Source: Zygnema circumcarinatum (lineage: Eukaryota; Streptophyta; Zygnematophyceae; Zygnematales; Zygnemataceae). Taken from it: a stretch of DNA of 64,000 nucleotides. How positions within the stretch are numbered: position 1 is the stretch's first letter; the number at the start of each line of letters is the position of its first letter. Below are positions 47,605 through 59,553 of the stretch, piece after piece. The position numbers were made by a program, and so were the translations under genes. Below the pieces are notes generated by a model, which searched no databases, was not told the DNA's origin, and worked only from the letters and a program-made list of their open reading frames with translations. The stretch covers positions 3,592,911-3,656,910 of the forward strand of contig CM074809.1 of the NCBI GenBank assembly GCA_037447605.1. Reading direction: 5' to 3'.

Positions 47605-48658
47605 GGGGAAGTTGTAGAGGATTGTATGGAAAGGGTACAGGAAAAGGACTGGTGTTAGGGGAATGAGGAAACGGTTTGACTACTTAAGTGATGCCCATGG
47701 TGTAAATTAGGAGTCCATCGCATGTACGTTAAGTCATATCACCTGGCGTAAGGTCTCATACTTACTGTGTAAGCACCTGATGAATGAATAATGCCTGCTT
47801 TGGCGCCTTGCGTAAGCTAAAACGAGTGGTTGTCTGTATGTGAACATGGACGCCCGAGCGTGAAATGAACGGTACACGCATCTGTGTATGCATCGCCTTT
47901 TTTAAGTGTTTGCACATATGCAGACAACAGTTCATTTGTGTCCATGCAAACGAAACAGTTGCTTGAACGTCAAGCGACTGACTGTCACAAATAAAAAATT
48001 AAAGAAAAAAGAAAGAACGGGAAGGGAAGGGATGGACGACATCACTGTTTCTGTATAGTAATAAATCAAATTATGGACACAATAGTACAAGAGTTGTGGA
48101 CAAGGTCGACATAAAGGTGCTTCCGACAGGGAGTCCGAAAAGAGGGCCTGTTCGCTCCCTACACACTCCAAAGCTGAGCAATGCCCTGTCCCTTGCCTGC
48201 CTTTTTGCTGGTTTTCCCTCTGTAAAGTCACTATCTGCCCTGCCTTTCTGCCTAACGCTCTCTATGTAATGTGACTATCTGCACTACGATTACAATCCAA
48301 GCGACAACAAAACAATCCCTTCACAAAGCAAAAACGATAAAAAGAAGAAAACCCAACAAGCTATCGGGCTACACATTTATGGAACTGCAAATTTGGACTT
48401 CAGTTAAAGTGGCCGCGTGCCACAGAAGCCTCGTGTTCCCACTTAATACTAGGGCGTGTCAGACTTAAATCTCACTGCGACCCCTCTTCAGAGGAATACT
48501 TCCGTAACTTTTTCACGTAGTAATGCTTTAATGCTTGTCGTAAGTTCTCGTTAAGTCAGCCACGCCCTAATATATACGATAAACCCGACCCCGCTCTTCA
48601 CGAATGGATAAAGAAACTAAAGCTATAAGCTATTCAGCGCCCCATCAACCATTATTCC
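47605..48658. other. Gene-free stretch between SURNod19-like and unknown frame
   Basis: 3' region of the SURNod19-like gene and AT-richer sequence. No repeats of note and no recognised coding region. Confidence 0.5.
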
Positions 48659-49318
48659 CTATTGCGAGTAAGCGTGGCTCTTTCCCAGCAAGCCTTCGGA
48701 CTGCTGAAGCACCCACATATGCAGCCGAGTAAGCGCGAGGTTATCCGCAGAATTGGGGTCCTTAGTCGCCCTCTCCCACACCCTCTCAAACTCCTCCGCC
48801 ACCGCCATAGACACAGCGGAAGGCTTCGCAGAGCCCCCTCCCCTGCTCCCATCCATGGCTCCCCCCTGCTTCCCTCTACTCGGCCAAATGTCGCCATGTA
48901 TGGCCGCATCATCAAACTCCGGACTTGAGATCTCCTCCAGGCGACACGTTGCACAGAGGCTGCTGGCAATTCTCGGGGCAGCGTCACCTTCTTCGGTGGA
49001 AGAGAAAGAGAGGGGCCTCCGGCAGCCATTAGGGCAAGGCCGAGCCTCCCTGCAGGATTCCATAAAGCCGGCCGGGCGGCGCGGCTCCTCGTCCTCCTGC
49101 TGCAGGAAGCACATGGAGGCTCTGCGGGAGGAGGGGGCGCCCGCGCCATGGCGGGCGGAGGGGGGCGGGGGCTCGCTGTCCTCCGCTGCGGGGCGGGCAC
49201 AGGAGAGGACCTTGGAGAGGGCACGGGAGACAGCGGCGGTCAGGTAGGAGGCGGAGAGGGAGAGAGGGAGGAATCGTCGGCCGGAGTGGGAGGGAGTGGA
49301 AGAGAGGGTGGAGGCCAT
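48659..49318 (-). CDS. Unrecognised intronless reading frame (219 aa)
   Basis: Open frame from ATG 49318 (GCCATGG context reversed) to a stop at 48659. The protein is Ser/Pro/Glu-rich with paired Cys in the middle (ARPCPNGCRRP, SSLCATCRLEE) and ends DNLALTRLHMWVLQQSEGLL. The start lies at the edge of a GGGAGA tract, and GTAC-rich sequence at 49790-50060 precedes it, as upstream of other genes here. No family is recognised. It could be a real lineage-specific gene, the last exon of something larger, or chance; the lack of stops over 660 bases of fairly complex sequence favours a real gene. Confidence 0.4.
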   Translation of the reverse strand: MASTLSSTPSHSGRRFLPLSLSASYLTAAVSRALSKVLSCARPAAEDSEPPPPSARHGAGAPSSRRASMCFLQQEDEEPRRPAGFMESCREARPCPNGCRRPLSFSSTEEGDAAPRIASSLCATCRLEEISSPEFDDAAIHGDIWPSRGKQGGAMDGSRGGGSAKPSAVSMAVAEEFERVWERATKDPNSADNLALTRLHMWVLQQSEGLLGKSHAYSQ

Positions 49319-49740
49319 GGGTGAGGAAGGGATAGGAAGAGGGAGAGCGGCGAGAGGGAGAGGGAGGAGAGGGAGGAGAGGGAGAGGGAGACAGGGGGAG
49401 AGGGGGAGGGAGAGGGAGAGAGGGGGAGACGGTGAGGGAGAGGGAGAGGGAGAGGGAGTGGGAGAGGGAGAAGGAGAGGTGAGGGAGAGGGAGTGGGAGA
49501 GGGAGAGGGAGAAGGAGACGGGGAGAGGGAGAGGGAGAAGGGGAGCGAGAGGGAGAGATGGGGAGAGGGAGAGGGAGAGCGAGAGGGAGAGGGAGAGATA
49601 GGAAGATAGGGAGATAGAGAGCGAGAGGGAGAGGAAGAGGGAGATAGAGCGGGAGAGGGGGGGAGAGGGAGAGGGGGAGGGGGAGAGGGGGTACGAGGGG
49701 GAGGGGGGGAAAGGGAGAGGGCGAGGGAGCGAGGGCAGGA
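49240..49740. repeat. GGGAGA/GGGAGC microsatellite
   Basis: About 0.5 kb of GGGAGA units just upstream of the unknown minus-strand frame. Similar tracts: 52678-52815 (with 10 N at 52750-52759), 55040-55215 (CCCTCT) and 63840-64000. Confidence 0.92.
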
Positions 49741-50246
49741 GAGGGAGTCCGAGGCGGGGGCGACTGTGGGACCAGTCGGGCTGTTTCGTGCGTGTATTCG
49801 TACATATAATACGGATACGGTTGTAGCATTGGCTGTACGAAATACGGACGACGGCCGAAGCACATGACGGTCGTACGGAGAATGATTTGCAATTACTTAG
49901 TCGTTCCGAGGAGCAGACAGGGCGACACGTGGCGGATGGAGACAGGTGAAAGGATCCACCGACAAATATAGACAAAAAAATTGAGGACCTTCCAAAGGAG
50001 GGTCCAATTGTGAGATTTGGGTGTACGGGAAAAGGACTTACCGTACGCCGTAGATTTTTGTTTAATAACTCCCGTTATTTGAACGGTCAGGATGCGTTCA
50101 GCTCGGAATTGGAGTGATCGGGGCCGTTCGATTTGTAGATTTCCTTCCCCCAGTAAAGTTTTTGGTTTGCAATTTTGGTTTGCAGTGTCCGGAAATGTTG
50201 GAAGCGGGTTGCAAACTTTATACCGTACAGGGAACCGCAAGGGACC

Positions 50247-50801
50247 GGAAAACCGAACAGGTTGAGAAATTGAGAAACGAGTTTTATTTAATTTCTCATT
50301 TCATAATCTTATTGAATAGGGTTGAACTTTGATCACGCGAGGTCGAAACGTTTTCGATTTAACTGAAAAGGAAAAATTTCAACGACTCAACATGTCCGCA
50401 GGTGTGGATTTCAATTTTTTCCACGTTGGTTCCATGCGATTTAAGGGATCCGGTTAATCCGGGCCCAATTTATTCCGTAATCACTGTTTCCGCGAGCCGA
50501 TCAACCGTTTCTGTACGGACAACTGGGTCCACGCGCTTTGCGATCCGCTAAAATCTCACTGTTGATCGGTGGACCCAAGGAAAACTCAAATTGAACACGA
50601 ACGATAATCAATTCTTCAATGTTCAATTGATTCTCCATGAAAATTGTACTGAGAAAAAAACTAAGGAATTCATTTCTCATTTCTCAAGATGAATCGTGTT
50701 CACAAATAAAAAGGTTTTTCTTGAGAAACTGGTTTTGAAATTTTCTCTTGTGATAAGCCAAAATCTTTAATTTCTCTTTTTCTCAACCTGTTTGGTTTTC
50801 C
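50247..50801. mobile_element. Foldback-like inverted repeat
   Basis: CCGGAAAACCGAACAGGTTG with AGAAATTGAGAAA (from 50247) pairs with TTTCTCTTTTTCTC and AACCTGTTTGGTTTTCCGG (to 50803). The interior is AT-rich with further inverted words (TTCAATTGATT, GAGAAATT). No coding capacity and no clear target duplication. Confidence 0.5.
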
Positions 50802-50804
50802 GGG

Positions 50805-51293
50805 TACAGTCTAATCACGTTATAGTGACTGTGTCGGTCCCCACGTGTTTGTGTCACTATATCGGTAATGACCCGTTTGTCATTTCACATTTATAGTAAC
50901 AATGTTATTAAATATGTTTTTTGCGGTACATCCGTACGCCTTTGATACCGTACATTGTACTTTTTGGGCAGTCGTCACGTGGGTAGGTGTGTACGAACCC
51001 TAGTGAGCATGTGTACGGACAAGTTGATATGTACGGTCAACTCGATATCTGACGGTATTAGTCGATAATGTGTACGGTCGTAATATATTTGATAACGCAT
51101 ATTCCAATACGTGGGTGGATAATATCGATATTTTGAACATATAGTAACATATAGGGCTTTTCAGCGTCGTTATATCCGTAATGACGTCACTACTGGCGCA
51201 GGATCTGCAATGGTGCAATTCCGTTCCCGGAAAAAAGTCAGTATATCCATGATGTTCTTATAAACAGTGTCACTATAACGTGATTAGACTGTA
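50805..51293. mobile_element. pogo/Tc1-mariner-like MITE with TA duplication
   Basis: Terminal inverted repeats CAGTCTAATCACGTTATAGT (50807) and ACTATAACGTGATTAGACTG (ends 51291) are perfect over more than 20 bases and flanked by TA on both sides (50805-50806, 51292-51293). The 485-bp interior has no transposase frame. The CAGT...CGTTATA terminus resembles pogo-family ends. It abuts the foldback repeat ending near 50801. Confidence 0.8.
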
Positions 51294-51299
51294 GCCACA

Positions 51300-52467
51300 A
51301 AACGCTGAACAGTGCGGCTGTACAACACTACAGCTAATGTCGGTGTACACCGACCAATACGACAAATGTACCAATGGCAAAATGTCCTATGCTGCCAAAA
51401 CAATGTACAATCCACCGACATTTTGGTTTTGTATCCTACGGTCGGCTAACGGGGCCGTACCTGCACGAGGCAGAGCCGACAGGCCAGATTCTGCGAATCT
51501 TTCTCGACATTTTCGCTCAGTGAGAAACGGCTTGACAATTGACGCTAGTTTGTCCCGTAGCGGAGACCGCCTTCGAGTAAGCCGTACAAAACAAAACACT
51601 GACAGGATGACGTCACGAGCCCTTTGACAGGCGTCGCCTCCTGAAATCTTGGAGATTCAAAAGATTACATTCGAATCAAAAAGAAAGATTCTTCTCCAAT
51701 CATTTGGATTTTGTAGATCCAACAGAATCCAGAGCCCAATCAGAGGAGCCCAGTTCAATTCCGTCCCCCGTGTCCTCCACTGTACGAACTGCGTTACATC
51801 GCGCAAACAGCCAAAACTGTCCGCCATGGAACGGTACCAAATTTCGTTTTAGTCGTTCGCTGACTAGGGCCCTCCTTTCAGTGGCTTTGGTCATTTGGGA
51901 ATTCCCGTTAGTCATTAGCGGCTAAGAATTCCATTTCAGTCACGAGTCCACAACTCATAACAACTAATAATCTCGATTTAGTCATTCGTCCGTACAAGCA
52001 ATCCTCTCTCCAGTAACTAAGACACGACTAAACTCATACTTCGCCAATGCTACAAGTTACTATTCAACCTCGAGTCAAACGTTTGTGGCTCTAGTGCCTG
52101 CCTGCAACAACTTCAACCACGCCGTGCGTTCGGACTCATGTTCAACAACATGAACATGAGTCGTACACCATGCGCGGCACTTAGATTTCTCACCGACCAC
52201 CCCCTACAAAGAATGCCATAATCAAAACTACAGTACAGTACAGTACAGTACAGAACTAGGAGCCCCCCTCAGCGTACAGAGTCCAATTCAAAAGCCAATA
52301 AAATTGGGTAAATAACTTTGGGCAGACTGCCCGGAAAGAGAACAATAATTGAAGCTGTTGCAGTCCCGAGCCCGTCTTCAAAGGACTGCGCGTTTGGTTC
52401 CATCTGAGCACCGACTGACGCCATCTTCCAAAACTCGCCTGTGCTTACGTTTCCATGTCTCCGTTGC
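51300..52467. other. Gene-free stretch, GTAC-rich in part
   Basis: Scattered GTACG motifs (51300-51600), a CAGTA pentamer repeat at about 52232-52253, and otherwise unremarkable sequence; no gene recognised. Confidence 0.5.
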
Positions 52468-55042
52468 CTACAACAGTCTCTCGTCCATCCATGCGAGAAT
52501 GTCTTCCGTGATGGACGCCTTCTCCGGCTCGAACAAGAGGTCATGGAGCAGGCCCTGCCCCAACATAGAGTCCCCAGTTTCACTCCTTTCAGTTAAACAA
52601 CACCAGTAAGTAGTACGCAATAAATAGAAGCGACCAACCATACATCTCTTTCCACTTCCTCCTTAGGGAGGGGGGAGAGTGAGAGAGGGGAGGGAGAGGG
52701 AGAGGGAGAGGGAGAGGGCGAGGGCGAGGGAGAGGGAGTGGGAGAGGGANNNNNNNNNNAGAGGGAGAGGGAGAGGGAGAGGGGGAGGGGGGGAGGGAGA
52801 GGGAGAGGGAGAGGGCGAGAAACGTTTCCCTTTCTCACCTCATACAGCAGCAGTTTTTTGTGCTTCGAAGCCGCCATATTGTAGAGACTCTCTGAGCCCT
52901 TGGGCTCCGTTACACGGTCTGCTGACCCATGCAGCACCACAAACGGAACAGAAACTGCATGGAAACTCCGTTGAAGCTCCGACGCGAGGCTCAAAATTTC
53001 CCATCCCGTTCGCATTCGGATGGGTCCGGTGTAGACGAGAGGGTCCCCATACTTAGCCGCGAGAGCGAGGGGGTCTCGGGAGACCTTTGCATCGTCCTTT
53101 CCAATGGGAATGGGAATGGTGGGGAAGAGGGCGGAGGCAAGGGGAGCAAAAAGCTGCAAAAAAAGAGACTAAATTTAGTGAAGCACATGCTTTATTAAAT
53201 ATAATTAAGGAGCAAAACGGTTTAATGGGACAAAACAGTTAGACCCCCCCCCCCTTCCTCCTTCTCCTTTTCCATTCCATTCCGTCTCTTTTATTCTATG
53301 GTTGAATTTGGCTTACTGTGAGTGCAGGACTTGGAGTTCCGACCGAAAGAGCAGGGGAGGTCAACACAACTCCGGCCAGGGGGGATGCATCGTGCGTCAG
53401 CATTGCAGTCTGCGCATACCGAACAAAAAAAAATCAGAATTTAGTCAAGAATGAAAACCACGGCCCTTATTAACAGTTACTCGATGGCGTACAGAATATC
53501 TTGACGTTTAAAAACGACAACAGAGCCGCAAGAGAGGTTGAAAAGGTGATAAAAGAGAGTACTGCGGGTCTGAACTTACCTTAAGAACAATGGACCCCCC
53601 AGTGGAATGCCCAAACAGGAAGATTGGAGTATCGGGATACTCCGCTTTGACAGTTCTCAAGTATGCTCTCTGCAGATAATTGAAAGGCTGCGTTAAGCTC
53701 AAAGTCCACAAATCCAACTTTACTCCTACAAACACGAAATTCATATTAGATTAATCCAAGAAAGGGAAAGCAGGGCGATGTTCGCTCACCACATCATCCA
53801 CAACATGCTCGAGCCGCTCCACATACCCATGGAGGCCATCGCTGCAGCCATGGCCTGCAAGGAGAAATCGACTACAGACAAGGGCTAAGCGCGAAAGATA
53901 AGAGAAAGAAAGAGAGGATTGAAGAGGATTGAAGCAATTTGCTTTTGGAGGTTAACTTTAGACGGTATGGAGGGAGAGAGGGGGGAAGGGGGAGAGGGGG
54001 AAGGACGAGGGAAAGCGAGAGAAGGGGGGGAAAAGAACTGACCAGCCCAATCCATGCAGAAGACGCCATAGTTGCTCTCATTCAACCGTTTGGCAAAGCT
54101 TTCATATCGACCGCTGCTCAGCGCACATTCAGATTGAGAGAAAAGAAAGCGAAATTCCACTTAGCTTAAACGAAACCAATGCAGATTTTTGTATTCCTGA
54201 AGCAGCGTGTTGGGAATGTTCCATTGCAAGCGATCAAATGTATCGATCTACGATTGGAAAGAACTCAAAAGAAAGGGAAGGAGAAGGAGGAAGCTTCCTG
54301 GAAGGGCAGAGCTGCGACTCACCTGTGCTCGTTAAGACCGTGCAGGAGTATGACGGCAGCCCTGCCACCCATTCCGAGCCAATTCATAAAGATTGACACT
54401 TTATAAATCCTACTCATAGCGAAATCTGCAGGAAAATATAGCCTGATACGGCATGGACATTGATAATGATAAGGTTCACCTTCTCAAGGTTTTCCTGATG
54501 CCATATGAAAAAGAGGAAGGCAAGAGGGTAATGCAAGTACTGCATGAGAAGCCCATTACCCCCAAAAGCTCTCACCTCATGCTTCTAAAGTCCAGCGGCA
54601 GCCATCGCTGTGTGAAAATTCTCGCCCCCCTCCCATTCACAAAGTACTGCGCACTATATGAGCTGCACTCATAATGGGTCTCCATAAATTTTAATATGAG
54701 GCTCCGCATGTGGGGCATCCGCCACTCCTCCGATTCTCGCATTACAGAGCCTCCCCCACTCCCACCTCTCTCTCCCATTCTTTCTACTCCTCCCTCCACC
54801 TCTGCAGGCTCTGAGGAGGGCAAGCTCGACGACTCCAAAGCCGAAGGCAGCGCAAGGGGTCGGAGCGCCATGGACTTCACAAGCTCTCTCTCTGCGGGAG
54901 AGACCTGCGCGAGAGAAGGGAGAGCGGCGGTGAGCTTCACGAGAGCGCGAGCAGCTCTCATGGCCGCCGAGAAGGCGACCGCCATTCGGGCGATGGGATG
55001 GAGGAAAGACTCCTGCCTTAAACTTCCCAATTCAACCGCCAT
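52468..55042 (-). CDS. Monoacylglycerol-lipase-like alpha/beta hydrolase
   Basis: Plant MAGL/lysophospholipase family (Hydrolase_4), hydrolysing monoacylglycerols or related esters. Exons: 55042-54576, 54361-54323, 54113-54043, 53854-53790, 53669-53580, 53409-53317, 53153-52839, 52554-52468; the sum is 1,227 nt, frame intact, 408 residues. Core motifs: LHGLNEHSGRYESFAKRL (oxyanion HG), MDWAGHGCSDGLHGYVERL, nucleophile elbow FGHSTGGS, catalytic Asp in HGSADRVTEP and catalytic His in GLLHDLLFEPEKASI. About 110 residues of Ala/Arg/Ser-rich sequence precede the hydrolase start (FVNGRGARIFTQRWLPL) and may be a plastid or mitochondrial presequence. A purine tract with a 10-N gap fills the last intron (52678-52815). 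Confidence 0.92.
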
Positions 55043-55999
55043 GGACTCTCTCTATCCTTCTCCCTCTCCCTCCCTCCCCCTCTCCCTCCCTCCCCTTCTC
55101 TCTCTCTCTCCCTCTGCCTCTCTCTCCCCCCCCCTCTCTCTCCCTCTCCCTCTCCCTCTCCCTCTCCCTCTCCCTCTCCCTCTCCCACCCTTCCTCTCTG
55201 CCTCTCTCCCTCTCTGATGCGGGAGAAAAAAAAAAAAACCGCAAGTCGCAGAATCACAAATTCTTCGATAGCTCTGGCGGTAAGAGAGCGAGGCAGGTGT
55301 CGCTGAGATGGTGAAGGGCGGTCGAGAGCTGGGCAGGCGGAAGCACGGCCGGAATATTCCGATACGATACCCAGATAAGATACCGAATATACGCAAATCC
55401 TCAAGGACAACGACGGGCGGAAAAAAATGGCCGCCCTTGTGAACGCGGATCAGGATAATGGATGACGTGAGGAGTATCGGATTCATTGGATGTGGTCAGC
55501 AAGATAGCCGAGTTGGGATTTGACCGTACCGATTTGTCTGTAGTAATTGTGTTAAGGAGAAAATAGACGGTGGAGATTTGGACTGGAAGCTGACGTGAAG
55601 AAAACGACAAGTTCGATGGCGTCGAAGTGGCCCTTCCTCATCCACTGCGCACTAATTAAAATCTTACGTGGCAAGTGCTCATTGGGACTTTCCTCGAACT
55701 GCAAGTGCGCACTGCTGTACGGCCAATCATTGCGGTCGGCACGCGGTCGAGTGAATGTACGAACCTGTACGAATTTCGTACAAGTGGTTTGTGGTTTGTG
55801 GTTTAGCCTGAAATCCGTGTGATTTCGGGCCACCAATGACATGAAGAAGCTAGGACATAGAACACGAGAACAAGAAAATGTTGAACATTTCACAGCGAAC
55901 AGCTAGTTGGACTGCCGCATGTGTCACCAAACCCTAAAGTCGCCCTGGGAAGCATTCCCAGAAGCTTGCAAGGTGGCAAGGTCCAACCTGCTCGCAACC
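55043..55999. promoter_or_regulatory. Divergent intergenic region MAGL/TMEM186-like
   Basis: Holds the CCCTCT microsatellite (to 55215) next to the MAGL start and a GTACG cluster at 55735-55790 towards the TMEM186-like start. A shared promoter region is inferred from orientation. Confidence 0.35.
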
Positions 56000-58814
56000 A
56001 TGGCTGCCGGGGGAAAGGTTCTCCAGCCGAAGCTCCTTCTCCATATGCAGGCTACTCCATGGCGGTGTTCTCTCATCCGCAAGCTCTCAAGCGATATTTT
56101 CTGCAGATATTCTTCCGCAAGTCCTCCTCTTCCTCCTCCTGCTGCTGCTGCTAATGCAACCTCGGAGCTTTCCCTGTCACTGACACGTGGCTCCCGCTCT
56201 GTTTCCTTATTCAGCCCCACCGGCTATGCAAGAAGAAACTTTAGAGAGGGATCCTATGCAGAAGCAATGCCGCGGCTGCTTTTTTCTGAGGCTCGGGCTC
56301 AAGCAGGCAACCAAAGCTCAAGTGTGATAGGGCAACCTGAATCACATTTGCAAGTGTACAAAGCGAAGAATATTTCAAGAAACACATCTCTCATATCCAA
56401 CGGTAACGAGCTCTGCGGTCATGGCAGCATGTTTCCGTCGAATGCGTTTGAAGTTGGCATGTACACAAAACAAGGGTCAAAGTTAGGGTTAAGAGCCGTG
56501 CTGCCTGGACGCCCATTCTTCTCAAGCGCGCGTCTATCCGAAAAGGAGATGAAGGAAATTCAGACGAAGGAGGACGTGACAAAGCCTCTTGTCTTGTATA
56601 GGGGGAGGTGGATGCGAACTTTCCGGCTCCTTGTGAGGTAGGCTCATCACATCCCCCTCAAGCCTCAATAAGTGCATTCATCTCCGTGCTGAGTACATGC
56701 ATGCAGGAAACTGCCAATGCGACATTTTTTATTGAAAAAAATAGAAATGTTCGCCGTTCCGTTCAAAAAAATATCAAATACATTTCATGCTAGGCCACCG
56801 ACATAAAATTTGATGTGTGCTAATATGAAAGGAATGTTGTGTCGATGCAAGATTGTACTCCAGAACGTTTCATTCAAATTGGCATATCTGACTCTGTCAT
56901 AAATTAAGCTGTTTTTATCTTAAGATTTATTTTTCAGCCCTTGACTTGTACAATTTTTCGAAGTGCGAGATATGCGTAGGCTCTTCTAGTTTTTTACCAC
57001 AGATTTTGATGCACTTTCAACGGATTTTAGGCATCTTTAGGGCTCTTGGCTATTCGTAGAGTTTGATTGCAGGAGCCCTTTGTCTGTTCTGCAGGCTAAA
57101 GGTGCTTCAGCTGGTTGGAGTTGCCACTTTGGCGCTCCCAATTGCAGAGTACACGCAGGAGGTACCTTTAGAGCCCCTTATTCTTGATCCATTGTGTTCT
57201 CCAGTTTACGCATTATTTTAATATTTCATTTAACCAGTCTACCTGCATGGAGTTACATAACAATTGAGTTCAGGAAGACCTCTCTTCGTTCAAGAAACTG
57301 GGGGATCTAGTATCCGACTAACTTTTCTTTGTTTTTTCATCGCTGTCTGCCCTTATCTGTCCCGTTTGCGGCCACGTTTTAGTTGTTTTTATCTATGTGC
57401 TTTTTCTCTGTTCTGCGAGCTTTTGTGCTTTTCCACTTCTCTCCTTCCCAATTTTATGTGCCGGCTGGGCCTCTCTGTCCGTGCGTGGGGGCGGTGTGGG
57501 TGGGCGCTGAATCCTCAACCTAAGGGGCACTTGTCATTAGGAACAATCACCGCTGTGGGAGCTGTCGTAGGAGGTGCCACTGCTGCTTCCGCAGCCTTGT
57601 GGTACTATTCTCGGAGGTGCCTCCTCCTCTCCCCCTCTCAGCCATACGTCATAGAAAACAGAAGACAGGGGATCGAGTTTTTCTGCAAGAGGATAGGAGG
57701 CTATTTGTTCAACCTGACTGTCATTCTACATGCTGCCGCAGATACATTGGCGAACTCGCCCTCCTCCCTCCAGATTTTCGACGTGTGCGCATCAGTGTAC
57801 TCGATTTTTGGGGCCGTAGACAGGTATTTGCATCCACTTCCTTACAACTATCCTCACTTCTTTAGCTCTCTCCTTGGCATTGCATTCCCTTCTCTATTTC
57901 TCTGCCTCCCTTGTCCATTCTGCCTTTCTTAACTCCGCCACGTCTCCCCTTCCGCTCTTCCACAATCATATCTTTCCCTCCCTCTCTCTCCCCTAACTGA
58001 CGCATTATCCCCTTTCAGCATGAACCAGCATGCATGTTCCTTGTCTTGCATTTCTACAAAATTTTCGATAACATTGTCTTTTCTTTCGTGCTTGTGCATG
58101 GATGTCGTGGATGAAATGTATGGTTAATTATGGCTTTGCCTGTGAGTAACCTTCAGGATCTCGTCCTGGACCGAAGGTATGTGCCGTAGCATTTTTCTCC
58201 GATTCTGTTTCACATTCTCCACCTTTGTGGCCAGTGATTGTTTTTGTCCTCAGCTCGCTCCTTACTCCTCAGTCATGATTTGAGAGAGCTCGAACCACAG
58301 AAGTTCCAATTCTTACATGTCGGGTTCGTGGTCTTCTGCAGTGCCATTGTGCCTCCACTGAAGGGAATGTCGAAGTCTGAGCTCATGGTTGCAGCACAGC
58401 AAACCTTAATTCCACTGGACGGTGAGTCACATATATTCATTATTTCAGTAGCTCTTTTTATTCCTTTAATGTTTGAACTATTGCATCACTTGTCAACTAT
58501 CTTGCCTTTTACTGTCCACGGTTCCACAACCTGGGAAACCAAATTCAGCCATGCATAGGGTCTGAACAAGGCATTCCATGTCTTTTCAATTCAGATGAAT
58601 TTTTTTTGACTGCTCTCTGGCTTTCTGGAATTAGTCGAAAGCCGACTAAAGCTGCCATGAGGGTAATGCAGTTGTGGGCGTTCGCCAATTTGTGCTCTCC
58701 ATCCGACACGGCAATCTGGCGGATCGAGCTCGTCTGATTGGTCTACTGGACGGATCACTTGACTCAGAACAGCTCAATAAGCATGTAGTGGTTGGTCAAG
58801 ACGAATCAAGTTGA
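56000..58814 (+). CDS. TMEM186-like mitochondrial membrane protein
   Basis: Exons: 56000-56637, 57095-57161, 57525-57616, 57742-57823, 58157-58176 (20-nt microexon), 58342-58421, 58672-58814 (TGA); frame intact, 373 residues. An N-terminal Arg/Ser-rich extension resembles a mitochondrial presequence. The C-terminal third matches the TMEM186 pattern as remembered: VLYRGRWMRTFRLLVRLKVL, a first membrane segment (LVGVATLALPIAEY), a second (VGAVVGGATAASAALWYYSR), RYIGELALLP, VRISVLDFWGRRQ, and RQFVLSIRHGNLADR near the end. In animals TMEM186 helps assemble complex I; the same role in plants is inference. An earlier in-frame ATG at 55907 exists but lacks presequence character. Confidence 0.62.
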
Positions 58815-59553
58815 GGAGTTTATAGACGGTTTGGGAATAATGCTTCCTTAAGAGGCCTTCAAGTTTATTTTTCCCGTTGCTCGAAGGAGGTTAGTTGAGC
58901 AAACAAATATATAATGTGGAAGAGCTTTTCGTGGTTGCCCATTCGTTATTTGAAAGCTATTGGCTAGCTACAAAAGCTGAAGCCTAGGTCTAATGCTTTC
59001 ATGATATGGGCTCATATCACAACAACGGGATTGAACACATCCAATAAACACAGTTGAATTGAAAAAGAGGCACCTCGCAGGATACACCGATTCATTTGAG
59101 CACTCCATCTAAGCCGTCGCGACCTCCCTTAAAACAAGCTAACCTCACATTGCGTAAGAAACGCACCTTACTTAAATCAAACTATTCCCTTCAAGTGTCA
59201 GATACCTGTGGCTCAGACAATCTGACTTAGCAAAGACCTTTCACTATACAATAGGAGGGGTCAGAGTTAGCGTGTTGCTATACAGAATTGGATTTTGAAA
59301 GCAGGTAACTACTAGTTTTGCGCGGAATTGTTACTGATTTCGAATTTCATCTGTACGAAAAAATTCTGAGTTTGACTCCCCCAATCATGCTGACCTAAAG
59401 CAATGCTACATGGTTTTGCTTAAATTGAAATAGCGCCTCATTTTGCAGCTATTTCTCCATGCCTCTAAACCCTACGACCCTATACCCTCGACCTCAGACC
59501 ACGGACCCAAGTGGAAGGTGGTGGACTCATCTTTGAGTACCTCATGACCTGCC
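58815..59553. other. Convergent intergenic region TMEM186-like/SNARE
   Basis: 3' regions of both genes; no repeats or coding signal recognised. Confidence 0.5.

Noticed and set aside
49240-49975. N-terminal extension of the 48659-49318 frame through Ser/Leu/Pro repeats
   Set aside because: The extension is the GGGAGA microsatellite in translation; the ATG at 49318 is a better start.
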